NCBI GenBank assembly: GCA_900617975.1
Contig: UZAE01014973.1
Coordinates: forward strand, 1 to 10,900
From: Rodentolepis nana
Lineage: Eukaryota; Platyhelminthes; Cestoda; Cyclophyllidea; Hymenolepididae
Length of the DNA: 10,900 bases
Reading direction: 5' to 3'
Each line of letters opens with the position of its first letter. The first letter of the stretch is position 1. Below, piece after piece: positions 1 to 7,245 of this stretch. The notes under the pieces are model-generated. The model saw only the letters and a list, made by a program, of their open reading frames with translations, made no database searches and was not told where the DNA came from. The position numbers and the translations under genes are program-made.

Positions 1-311
1 TGAGTTTAGACTACGTACCGGACACGATTGCTTGGCAAAACACCTTCACAGATTGGGAGTATGCACTCAACCCACATGCCCTCTATGTAACCTACAGGAG
101 GAAATGGAGAAGACCCACCTGATTTGGTGTCCAGCTCTAAAGACAAGGACGGAAAGCCAAAGATACTGGGAAGCAAGAAGACAGCTAATGAATTGCTATT
201 AATTAACTGCTATAAATGTACCCCCCTCACTCTTGGGGGAAGCTGAAGTCAAAGATTAAGAGCTAATGATAAATATCACAAAGCCTGCCATTTGAAATAA
301 ATAAATAAATA
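1..311 (+). mobile_element. 3' end of an RNase-H-type LINE (non-LTR retrotransposon), cut by the window edge
   Basis: This is the tail of a non-LTR retrotransposon. It holds the last codons of the polyprotein (2-202), a 3' UTR of about 90 bases, and a terminal tandem A/T tail of AAAT units at 295-311. The 3' UTR part from about 216 to 294 (ATGTACCCCCC ... CCTGCCATTTG) matches the 3' ends of the short elements at 4925-5000 and 9240-9295, and the second LINE fragment at 8011-8089. The short tandem tail is typical of LINEs that prime by target-primed reverse transcription and lack a long poly(A). Compared with the 8-kb copy, this one has an extra ~15 bases around the stop codon (a near-duplication of AATTGCTATT/AATTAACTGCTAT). 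The 5' part lies outside the window. I judge the clade to be in the I/R1-like, RNase-H-bearing group; that is an inference from the C-terminus only. Confidence 0.8.
2..202 (+). CDS. LINE reverse-transcriptase polyprotein, C-terminal zinc-knuckle fragment
   Basis: The frame is open from the window edge to a TAA at 200-202 and gives 66 residues. It starts EFRLRTGHDCLAKHLHRLG, a motif found just after the RNase H domain of many RNase-H-bearing LINE polyproteins. A CCHC-like knuckle follows: Cys26-x2-Cys29, then His39-x3-Cys43 in THLIWCPAL. The C-terminus is basic and aromatic (QRYWEARR). In the family this tail is thought to help hold nucleic acid for target-primed reverse transcription. The window cuts off the endonuclease, reverse transcriptase and RNase H domains, so whether this copy is intact cannot be judged; the visible part has no frameshift. 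Its stop is followed almost directly by the 3' UTR shared with the short elements in this window. The alternative, a domesticated host gene, has no support here. Confidence 0.72.
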   Translation, partial: EFRLRTGHDCLAKHLHRLGVCTQPTCPLCNLQEEMEKTHLIWCPALKTRTESQRYWEARRQLMNCY

Positions 312-1108
312 AGTAATTTGAGAAAAAGTAGCACTGTATATTGGAATTGGCCGCAATCTAGGGTGCAAAAGTAGTTCATTTAATGAAAACTCAAATGAAG
401 TGTGAAGTGAGTTAATGTTTTGATTTTTCATTATTTTGAGTGGCTTTTAATCGAAAGGTTTGGCATTACCGTTGGTCATAAAGCAGATGATGAGATGAAC
501 TTGATTGCCTGGAATTAAGGTTTCTCATTAATTGCTCTTAAAAATTTCTCAAAGCCGATGGATGGTATTTTCAAGCAGAGTGCTTAATTACGTTATCTTC
601 ACTTGGAAAGGAATTTCTAGTGCTCTGCATCCAAACAGTTTTTGTCCACTTTCTCAAAGTCGTATTTCATCATCGCTAACCATATTGCTTAATTCGTGAA
701 GGATAAAATTTTGCATTTCCTCTAAATTCATTTAATTTGGTTTCAAATGCTTCACATCTACCAGCACTAGAACTCGGAGAGGCAATCAAAAGCGCGATCC
801 GAGGGCCAGGGCTTGGGAGAGTCAAGCAAAATTAATCTCTCTCTACCTCCCTCTCTCTTTTTCAGCTCTTGGGAATGTTATCTTTGCTCTGGCTATTGAC
901 AAATCTAATCACGTGCCCCTACCAAAATTCTAAACTTACACGCCGCCTCCTGCAGGACACATTTGGTGGCAACGCGAAAACAGTTAGAGACAGGTGGCTG
1001 TTGTAGTATTTACCTACTTGTGCCAAATATGCAATTGCAGAGTTCTTGGGAATTAACTCCATAGTTATAGAATCTAAGAATAGTGGCTGATAAGGGTTTT
1101 CTTTTCTA
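312..1108. other. Unassigned AT-rich sequence
   Basis: I see no gene here. The only notable local structure is a pyrimidine-rich run at about 836-863 (repeated CT) ending in TTTTTCAG at 858-865. It resembles a splice acceptor, but no convincing open frame follows it. A 65-codon open frame on the - strand (919-1116) has no recognisable motif and overlaps the tail of the adjacent repeat. Confidence 0.5.
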
Positions 1109-1415
1109 TGCATCAAATTTCAGGGCGTTGTGATAGTCATTTTTAACAAGTTAGTTGACTTCAGGCTTCACAGAGGGGAGTAGCATCAAAGTAACAAAAA
1201 TTCTATAGGGAGGGGGAACAGAAGAGTGTGTCACCGATTTAAAAGAGACAGACGCAGAGGTTGAGAAAAATTTAAGGTGAGGTAAGTACTGTGAAAGTGG
1301 TCGAATATGACACAGTTTGGAGTCAGAAGTCAAATTTCAGTTTATAGACTTCTCTGCTGTATGAGTTTACGATGCCTAGGGTTCGCCACATGAAGATTAG
1401 TCCATTGCCCACTCA
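1109..1415 (-). mobile_element. Short non-autonomous retroelement, copy A (near full length)
   Basis: On the - strand this copy follows copy D along its whole length. Its 5' end lies at about 1415, a decayed ribozyme region spans 1344-1415, and then come the shared body motifs: GACTTCTGACT, CATATTCGACCACTT, CACAGTACTTACCTCACC and CACTCTTCTGTTCC. It ends with the LINE-like 3' segment GTGAAGCCTGAAGTCAACTA and a degenerate CTGAAATTTG. It has no coding capacity; the open frame at 1151-1333 is a by-product of the pyrimidine-rich body. No clear target-site duplication is visible, so it is probably an older insertion than copy D. Confidence 0.8.
1344..1415 (-). ncRNA. Decayed HDV-like ribozyme of copy A
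   Basis: This is the same 5'-terminal position as in copies C, D and E. On the - strand it aligns with them through the joiner (AGGCATC for GGGCAAC), the P4 segment CGTAAACTCATA, a conserved C at 1356 where the catalytic cytosine is expected, and the closing P2 strand AAGTCTAT (1351 down to 1344). P1 is badly mismatched and the outer P4 pair is lost, although the inner P4 pair has become G-C. It is very probably inactive. I call it only by alignment to the better copies. Confidence 0.5.
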
Positions 1416-2411
1416 TGAAATAAATATATTATATGATTTAATGCTAAGTTTCTATGTTCCGCATCATAGAATTGTTAAGAGGTGCTTATTATAGCCTAAA
1501 ATTGCTGCTATAGAATATCAATTGAAAGGTGTATATATCCAAATCACAATATTTTCTGGCCAAATCTAGATTGGAGCCAATTGCCCGTTATTAGCTTAAA
1601 ATTATTTCAATTTAATCCGAATGAAAATATTAGTACAAGTAATTATTGATAGGAAAGAGACTTTGCATAGTCAATATCCCAGAAAACAAATAAAAAATTG
1701 TCGAGTATCCATGGCCTTCAATGAGATAGATACCATGTTCAAATCCTTCAGCTTTTGGTGGATTATTCAAATGATGAATCCAGTTTATTCCATTTCTTTA
1801 AGAATCAATACCATTTATTGGCACTTATGCCAATGAACCGACTGTTGAAAGTGTGGTAGGCGTATTCTTCAATGCATGACCAGTTTTATCTACAGTCCAT
1901 GCTCAAAGTTTTAATTACGGTGAATAAACAGTTTTGGGTTGGCTTTCCACCCTGGGTCTATAATTTAGTAGTTAAGTGTTGTGGACTTACCATTTGGTAC
2001 CAAGAAGTCCATGAAAATTGAAACTAATGCACTCTAAAAACTAAATTTGGCTAATATTGAATTATTTTCAATGCGAGGTTCCATAAAGTTGCTCTGTAAG
2101 TTCTTTTATCCCTTGGTGATATGCGCACCTATACGTATAAAATTTACACTTAAACTACATAGAAATAGCTTCACGATTCGTGACCTAAATATCTATCCAA
2201 AGGAAACATTGGCGAATTGGCCTGATATCCCATAAGCAGAGCTCTGTAGTCCACCGTTGACAACATGTCTTGTAATAAGGCAAATTAAATTTCAGCAAAG
2301 TGAAATTAAAAATTACTTCAAAACAACACACTTCGCACGAACAAAGCAAACAAAGTGGCGAAAAAATTAAAAATATGATTAAATATGGTTAAAAAAGGAA
2401 TACGCTAAATA
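1416..2411. other. Unassigned AT-rich sequence
   Basis: About 1 kb with no recognisable gene, RNA or repeat. Open frames on the + strand at 1621-1836 and 2047-2235 are 60-71 codons. They show no domain motif or compositional sign of coding, and such lengths are expected by chance in DNA this AT-rich. Confidence 0.5.
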
Positions 2412-2697
2412 TCATTTATTTATTAATTTATATCAAATGGCAGCGTTTTGATAGTTACCATTGGCCTTTTAATTGACTTTGGTCTTCACAGTGGGGAGGA
2501 ACATTGAATTCGCAAAAAGTCGAGGATAAAGGGGGTGGGGGGTACAGAAGAGTTTTACAAAGATATAAAAGAGACGGACACAAAGGTAGGAAAAAGGTGA
2601 GGTGAGTACTGTGGAAGTGGTAGAATATGGCATACAGTGGGGTCATGGTAGTTTGAAGTCAGAAGTCAGCTGCCGGTTAATAGACATTTTTTGCGCA
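2412..2697 (-). mobile_element. Short non-autonomous retroelement, copy B (5'-truncated)
   Basis: On the - strand this copy begins near 2697, just before the ribozyme J4/2 region (GCGCAAAAAATGTCTATTAA). It therefore lacks P1, P3 and the first P2 strand. The body is well preserved: ACCGGCAGCTGACTTCTGAC, then CCACTGTATGCCATATTC, CACAGTACTCACCTCACC and CTCTTCTGTACCCCCC. It ends in the LINE-like segment (AAAGTCAATTAAAAGGCCAA ... GCTGCCATTTG) and an A/T tail with TAAATAAAT units. Truncation at the 5' end with an intact 3' end is the usual product of incomplete target-primed reverse transcription. No clear target-site duplication is visible. Confidence 0.82.
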
Positions 2698-2740
2698 AAT
2701 GAAAAATAAGAGTATTCGCTATTGGACGATGACTTTAGAT

Positions 2741-2779
2741 AGACGTAAAGTATAATCCGAAGGATTATACTTTACGTCT
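2741..2779. repeat. Perfect 18-bp inverted repeat with a 3-base loop
   Basis: AGACGTAAAGTATAATCC (2741-2758) is followed by GAA (2759-2761) and its exact reverse complement (2762-2779). Pairing stops on both sides (T at 2740 and T at 2780). It has no T-run suggesting a transcription terminator, and terminators of the bacterial kind are not expected in this genome. Its origin is unknown; a fold-back event during DNA synthesis or repair is one explanation. Confidence 0.9.
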
Positions 2780-2986
2780 TAAGCCATTAGGACTCAACTA
2801 TATCTGCTTTATTTTGATGGATCTTTCGACTTTTTTTAATTTCTCCCCCTGTAGCACTTAAAAATCATCTGCGACCATATGCTCACCTGAGTTATTGTCC
2901 AAATGCGTCGTATAAATTGTCATTGTATTTCCAATCACAACTGAACTCAAACGATGTTTGGCAAAAATTTGCCCGCAAACTGACCT

Positions 2987-3012
2987 CCCCCCCCCCCCCC
3001 CCCCCCCCCCCC
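2987..3012. repeat. Homopolymer tract of 26 C
   Basis: There is an uninterrupted C run from 2987 to 3012, preceded by TGACCT and followed by ACCC. Runs of this length can form i-motif or G-quadruplex structures and are prone to sequencing error, so the exact length is uncertain. Confidence 0.9.
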
Positions 3013-3285
3013 ACCCTTCTTCCTCTTACATTTGCATTGCGGCTTATCAATTCACTCTGACATAAGAAGTTGTAGTGTTCTACTTTTGTTAAACCAGTGT
3101 TTCCTGCCATCCATAGTTTTATCTTCAATTATCTGATACGCTAGTTCCTACAAGTCGGTGACCCCGTAAGCATTCACACATCTGCTCAAACAATGGCCAC
3201 TCTACCATCCAGTTATATGTTTGTTTTCAGAATTTACCAATTCTTGTCGAAAAGGACTTGACTTAATATATATGATCATCAACAT

Positions 3286-3357
3286 GGGGTGTGCAATAGA
3301 CTTACTTCTACGTGTTGCACCCCGGGCAACGTAAACTCATATGGCAAAAAGTCTATT
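3286..3357 (+). ncRNA. HDV-like self-cleaving ribozyme, copy C (best P1, P2 and P4)
   Basis: Folding by hand gives these elements. P1 is GGGGTGT (3286-3292) with GCACCCC (3317-3323), all seven positions paired with one terminal G-U. P2 is AATAGACTT (3295-3303) with AAGTCTATT (3349-3357), nine Watson-Crick pairs. P3 is ACT (3304-3306) with GTT (3314-3316), mismatched here. L3 is TCTACGT (3307-3313), the joiner GGGCAAC (3324-3330), and P4 is CGTA (3330-3333) with TATG (3340-3343). J4/2 is GCAAA with the candidate catalytic C at 3345. The strand order P1-P2-P3-P3'-P1'-P4-P2' is the HDV double pseudoknot, and the joiner GGGCAAC is the one found in the HDV ribozyme. The known family cleaves just before P1, here before 3286. 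The P3 mismatch may weaken this copy. Confidence 0.8.
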
Positions 3358-3429
3358 AACCGGCAGCTGACTTTTAACTGCAAACTACCATCACCCCACT
3401 GTATGTCATATTCGACCCCTTCCACAGTA
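3286..3429 (+). mobile_element. Short non-autonomous retroelement, copy C (5' part only)
   Basis: This copy begins GGGGTGTGC at 3286 and follows copy D through the ribozyme region and the body motifs AACTACCATCACCCCACTGT, CATATTCGACC and CCACAGTA, where clear similarity stops at about 3429. The rest of the body and the LINE-like 3' end are missing or too diverged to recognise. The sequence that follows (ATATATCCGCTTTAAATAAA) might be a distant remnant after an internal deletion, but I cannot support this. A retained 5' end with a lost 3' end is the opposite of ordinary retrotransposon truncation, so a later deletion or rearrangement is likely. Confidence 0.78.
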
Positions 3430-4678
3430 AGGAATTCATATATCCGCTTTAAATAAAACACACATTCAAAAATGGCCAATTTTATGGGGGGGGGGTGTAA
3501 AATATCTTCATGTCTATGAAATGCCACTTTCTAATGTTTGATGGAAGTCATGATAGAACGCGTCATTCAAAGAGAACGATGATAAGACGATGAAACGGAA
3601 AAAATTGAAAATTGAAAAATTTCTACATTTCATTATCGAAAATCTAATTTTTCGGCATGGAATAAAGGTCGATAATTACGTTAATGGAGACGGGAGAGCA
3701 ATAAAGAGTCTACTACCATCTGTGTTATTAAATTGGGCTATTAGCATGGGATTTCACAAAAATATATGCACTTTATTTCTGTTTATGCGTTTATCAAAGT
3801 AGGCCATCAAATCTATAAAACTTCAATTAATTATAAAAGTACATTGGATTGTTTGATTTTTATTTCTGGGATCACGCTATTGCAATAGATTTGAATTTCA
3901 CAATTTAAGGACAAGGGAATGAACAGATAAATGGGAGAATTAGTTAGCAGAATAAATAAATGCGTTTTTTTGTTTAAACAATGAAATCTCAAATTCCAAT
4001 ATGCAAAAGTCTTAATTGCAAAAACAACCGCCTATTTTTTAATATAAACTCTTAAAAAGAAGCAAATTGCGTAGGCATTCAATTAAGTAATTACCTTTAC
4101 CCAACAAGTGCGCTAGTAGCGCGATTATTCCGCAATCGAAAGGGGCCATTGGCCGTCAAGGCATTTGGCTGAAATCGATTTTCTCACAAGGGAGGCTAAA
4201 TGCTGCCATCTATCTCGTAGCACAAGGCGTAAGGCTAAATCGTCGCGGAGGTGGCATTATATACCATTAAATGCAATAACCCAAAAAAGGCTGGAGTGGG
4301 TTAAAAGACTTCCTATTATTGTGCATCCAGCAAGCAGTAGAGCGTGAATGGCTCTTACACTAGGTGAGATTAGGAAGACAGCGAAGTTCAAAGCTTCAAT
4401 TAGGATTTATGAATTAAAGGAAACGCTTATCCTCGGTGATGGATAACACAATCACAGGGTTAATGGACGCATTTAAGTCAATAAATGTGGCACCATATGG
4501 GGTAATTAGGATAATTAAGTACCTATCATGGAAAGCATTGAAGAAATTTCTAAAGTAAGACATTTCGATTGAAATCCTTTAGTTAATGATACGTCACCCT
4601 AAACCTCACGCACATAAAGTAAAGTAAGATAAGTTATGACAACTTAGTGTGCATTTGTAGTCTATTAACCATGATCTT
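3430..4678. other. Unassigned sequence between copies C and D
   Basis: No gene is recognised in this 1.25 kb. A run of 10 G lies at 3486-3495. Open frames at 3590-3802 and 4165-4347 on the + strand (60-70 codons) have no known motif; the second lies in a locally more GC-rich patch (about 4110-4350) rich in Arg and Lys codons. AGTCTATTAACC at 4660-4671 matches the P2' strand and following bases of the short element, but it is too short to call another copy. Confidence 0.45.
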
Positions 4679-4692
4679 ATTTTATGTATCCA
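4679..4692. repeat. Left 14-bp target-site duplication of copy D
   Basis: ATTTTATGTATCCA at 4679-4692 is repeated exactly at 5005-5018. The bases on either side of the match differ (T against A before it, G against C after it), so the repeat is exactly bounded. The length fits target-primed reverse transcription of a LINE-type machinery. It ends immediately before the first G of the ribozyme at 4693. Confidence 0.93.
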
Positions 4693-4762
4693 GGGGTGTG
4701 CGATAGACTTACCTCCACGTGGTGCACACTGGGCAACGTATATTCATAGGCAAAAAGTCTAT
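4693..4762 (+). ncRNA. HDV-like self-cleaving ribozyme, copy D (at a TSD-defined 5' end)
   Basis: P1 is GGGGTGT (4693-4699) with GCACACT (4724-4730): a G-U closing pair as in HDV, one mismatch (G4695 with A4728), the rest paired. P2 is ATAGACTT (4703-4710) with AAGTCTAT (4755-4762), all eight paired. P3 is ACC (4711-4713) with GGT (4721-4723), perfect. L3 is TCCACGT (4714-4720), opening UCC as in HDV, whose C residues could form P1.1 with the GG of the joiner GGGCAAC (4731-4737). P4 is weakened by a one-base deletion relative to copy C. J4/2 is GGCAAA with the candidate catalytic C at 4751. P3 joins P1' and P1' joins GGGCAAC with no spacer, as in the HDV fold. The predicted cut before 4693 coincides with the element boundary. 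Confidence 0.83.
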
Positions 4763-5004
4763 TAACTGGCAGTTGACTTCTCACTTCAAACTACCATCAC
4801 CTCACTCTATGCCATATTCGAATATTTTCACAGTACTTACCTCACCTTTTTTCTACCTTTGTGTTTGTCTCTTATATCTTTGAAACACTCTTCTGTCCCC
4901 CCCTCTCGACTTTTTTTTCAATTTAATGTTCCTCCCCCTCTGTGAAGTCCTAAGTCAACTAAAGGGCCAATGATAACCATCAAGACGCCTGCCATTTGTC
5001 ATAA
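4693..5004 (+). mobile_element. Short non-autonomous retroelement, copy D (full length, 312 bp)
   Basis: The flanking 14-bp duplication defines the element exactly. From 5' to 3' it holds a ~70-base HDV-like ribozyme, a non-coding pyrimidine-rich body (about 4763-4920, with T runs and a C run), and a 3' segment from about 4925 shared with the LINE 3' UTR (ATGTTCCTCCCC ... CCTGCCATTTG). Over 48 ungapped positions this segment matches the 8-kb LINE copy at 38. It has no open frame of interest. Clear RNA polymerase III boxes are lacking, and internal runs of 6-8 T would stop that polymerase, so this is not a classical tRNA-derived SINE. It is better described as a LINE-dependent element released by its own ribozyme, similar in plan to the NARTc/L1Tc pair of trypanosomes. 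It could equally be an internally deleted derivative of the LINE. Confidence 0.9.
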
Positions 5005-5018
5005 ATTTTATGTATCCA
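5005..5018. repeat. Right 14-bp target-site duplication of copy D
   Basis: An exact repeat of 4679-4692 (ATTTTATGTATCCA) that marks the 3' boundary of copy D. Because the element ends in A/T-rich bases (CATAA), the first A or two of the repeat could belong to the element instead. Confidence 0.93.
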
Positions 5019-5128
5019 CACCTTATAGACTGTTTTGAATCGGGAATCTTGTGTAAAACATGACTTTCAATTGAGAATTCCTCTTTTATTCAAAGCTAAT
5101 TCAATTGTTGTGAATGGACTAGAATGGT

Positions 5129-5145
5129 GGGGGGGGGGGGGGGGG
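5129..5145. repeat. Homopolymer tract of 17 G
   Basis: An uninterrupted G run at 5129-5145, preceded by AATGGT and followed by TAAAATC. The G10 run at 3486-3495 is also followed by TGTAAAAT, a slight resemblance that may be chance. The true length is uncertain because homopolymers are error-prone. Confidence 0.9.
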
Positions 5146-5809
5146 TAAAATCTAAACTGGGTAATATGCATCTGTTCTGAAAATCTGGAAGGTCAGATGT
5201 TAAATACCCTAGTTCATTAAATATGGTGTTTCATATCTGAAAGTAGAGACATCAGAAAGACTAAATGTTCTTCTACAGTGGCATTAAGATCAACCAGCGT
5301 TTAGGATTAAACCAGCACCTCAGTACTGCGTACTTTACGCCACTTCTCCCGCTCTACGAAAGTTGTATGCGGGCAAACCTTATAAGAGCTATAAAGATGA
5401 GCAGATGAGTACTAGAGTTAGAGGGCGGCATTAAAAAACTCTGCCCTGGCAGACTTTTGATGGGAATTTTAAAAACAATACACCGCACGAGTCATTGTAG
5501 TTATGTGGGAGATGAGATAGCATCAAACTGTCTGGATTTAAGTTTAAATAATGATTATCAGTGCGATCAAATGCATTTTTAAATAAGTAAATAAAGGTAA
5601 AATCTTTAAAATTGAGTTAACTTGGTGTAAATTTAATTTTGTACTATAATTTCTTTTGTATTTTAGGTGATAGTTGGAAATTGTAGCGTAATATGACCTT
5701 TCTATAAAATATCACGCAATTTCGACATTTCTTTTCTGGATGGACAGTGAGAAAGGCGATGTTTTTTACAAGTAGAAATTTTGCTGGGAAAATACTTTTA
5801 TCATAAATC

Positions 5810-5812
<3 letters not shown>

Positions 5813-5840
<28 letters not shown>
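5813..5840. repeat. (AT)14 microsatellite
   Basis: A perfect alternating AT run of 28 bases between TTC and CTTTTC. No associated gene or element is seen. Confidence 0.95.
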
Positions 5841-6813
5841 CTTTTCAAAGAAATGATCTATATTTAAGAAAATTCAGCATGGGTGCGGGTCTTATTATAA
5901 TTAGAAGCCCAACCCAATTTATGATAACCTTTCCAAGTCCCCATGAACAGAGTACATTTCCACCATTCTATGTCAACACAGAAATTTACAAAATATCTGA
6001 CTGATGTAATTATGCTAGCTGAGTAAACTTTCTTTAAGGGATGTCCAATAGTATGTAAAGTCTTTGCCTCAATTATTGGAGAAAAAGTAGTGTAGTCTTC
6101 TTATTGATTTTTTTTGCTTCAAATTTTCCACAGACTGTATTGCAAGAAAACGGTATTATGCGTGTGTTCTTAGCAATTTCCTTCATGAAATTGAATAACT
6201 CTTTCTCACAGTGCTGCTTTCCACCTCTACACGAAAGCTTAACGGTGTTTAAATCAAGATTTACCCAACATATTTTCATAAAAGTGGTTTTCACTTCAAC
6301 TTCTCATCCTTTTTTTTATTACTTCACACATATTTAGGGTTTTTATCGATCAACTTAAGGACCTCAAAATTCGTTGAATTCATCGCCAATAAATCACGAA
6401 ATAATTGGTTTAACGCTTTTAAGTAATTGTTTTTTCTCCTTTATATACATTGATATGATACAATATGCCTATGTTTATAACATTTCGAAAATCTAGTTAT
6501 CTATTCATCCAAAATTTGTTTATTAATACTGATAATCTAATTAAAAATTGGGGGAATATTGTTTGAATTTATTGCTATTAAAGCTTTTAGAATCACCTGT
6601 GCGGGCTAATAATTGGAAATAAATCATCCAACCTTTTAATTAAGGGAATTTCTTCTCCTATCCGAAATAATTACTAAAAAAAGAGGATTTATAAACTATA
6701 ATCGAACGCAAAACATCTCAATTGTTAACTTATACTCGGTATAATGCCTACTTAATTGATTTAAAAATTAAAATCAATCAACTGTTTCTAGTCGTAAAGG
6801 TCAAATCATATGC

Positions 6814-7242
6814 CTAATAGATTACAATTCTCCCAATCTTCCATCTTGGAGTCTGCCTTAATATGATTCGCGGAATGCCTCTTCTACTATCCTCAAAATT
6901 ACATAACTTTTCGAAGGTCGCCTTAACAACCGAATCATCCAAGACGTCGGTAAATGGCAAATTGTAAGATAGAATGAAGTATTTGGTATTCTAAACGGAG
7001 TGTCGTTTACGTGGTCTTAAATTAACTTATTCGAATATTAAAAAAATAGGATAATTGCGCTTGGGCTTCTCAATCTTCCCTTGAAATTGACGAATGAGGG
7101 TATCTTTACGGTCCTCATTGATTTTTTCTGCATTTCCAATCAACCTTGCTCGGCTCGAATAGCTGAGAGTATTCCCAATACTTTTCGCTTCCTTTAATCT
7201 CAATGGCAAGAGCGAAATGGTTTTTTTTAACTGAAGAAAATA
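6814..7242 (-). pseudogene. Possible decayed coding frame of unknown origin
   Basis: One - strand frame runs about 143 codons with only two internal stops (TAA at 7027-7029, TAG at 6991-6993), ending at TAG 6814-6816. The two long open parts look protein-like: SRARLIGNAEKINEDRKDTL in the first, and DDSVVKATFEKLCNFEDSRR then RQTPRWKIGRIVIY at the end. The upstream limit is a TGA at 7243-7245; a CAG at 7231-7233 after a pyrimidine-rich stretch could be an old splice acceptor. The segment between the two stops (36 bases) is too short for a normal intron, so a broken gene or transposon remnant is the simpler reading. I recognise no family and assign no function. Chance cannot be excluded in AT-rich DNA. 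Confidence 0.3.
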
Positions 7243-7245
7243 TCA

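Larger units (their letters stand above)
2698..3285. other. Unassigned spacer with a perfect hairpin and a long C tract
   Basis: No gene is seen. The stretch holds the 18-bp perfect inverted repeat at 2741-2779 and the 26-C run at 2987-3012, listed separately. An open frame on the - strand at 2892-3128 reads through the C tract as polyglycine and is best explained as an artefact of it. Confidence 0.5.
5019..6813. other. Unassigned AT-rich sequence with homopolymer and (AT)n tracts
   Basis: About 1.8 kb with no gene I can support. It includes the G17 run (5129-5145) and the (AT)14 run (5813-5840). At 6073-6337 two open frames overlap on opposite strands. The - strand one (6073-6294) has five Cys and a charged stretch (KELFNFMKEIAKNTR) but matches nothing I know and has no supporting context. 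A moderately GC-rich patch near 5310-5450 could be an old repeat; I cannot place it. Confidence 0.45.

Noticed and set aside
836..870. Polypyrimidine run ending in TTTTTCAG, like a strong splice acceptor
   Set aside because: No open frame of useful length follows on the + strand and no matching donor or exon is apparent; CT microsatellite-like sequence is a simpler explanation.
2892..3128. 78-codon - strand frame with a polyglycine run
   Set aside because: The glycines come from the C26 homopolymer, so the frame is an artefact of the tract.
4165..4347. 60-codon + strand frame rich in Arg and Lys in a GC-richer patch
   Set aside because: No recognisable domain and too short; no repeat copy elsewhere in the window supports it.
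4659..4671. TAGTCTATTAACC upstream of copy D, matching the ribozyme P2' strand region
   Set aside because: Only about 12 bases match, with no further similarity on either side; too short to call another element fragment.
4747..4825. Possible Pol III A box (GGCAAAAAG) and B box (ATTCGA) in the short element
   Set aside because: The matches are partial, the A-box candidate is the J4/2-P2' part of the ribozyme, and T runs of 6-8 inside the element would terminate Pol III.
6073..6337. Overlapping open frames on both strands, the - strand one with five Cys
   Set aside because: No motif, signal peptide or context; the lengths are in the range expected by chance in AT-rich DNA.
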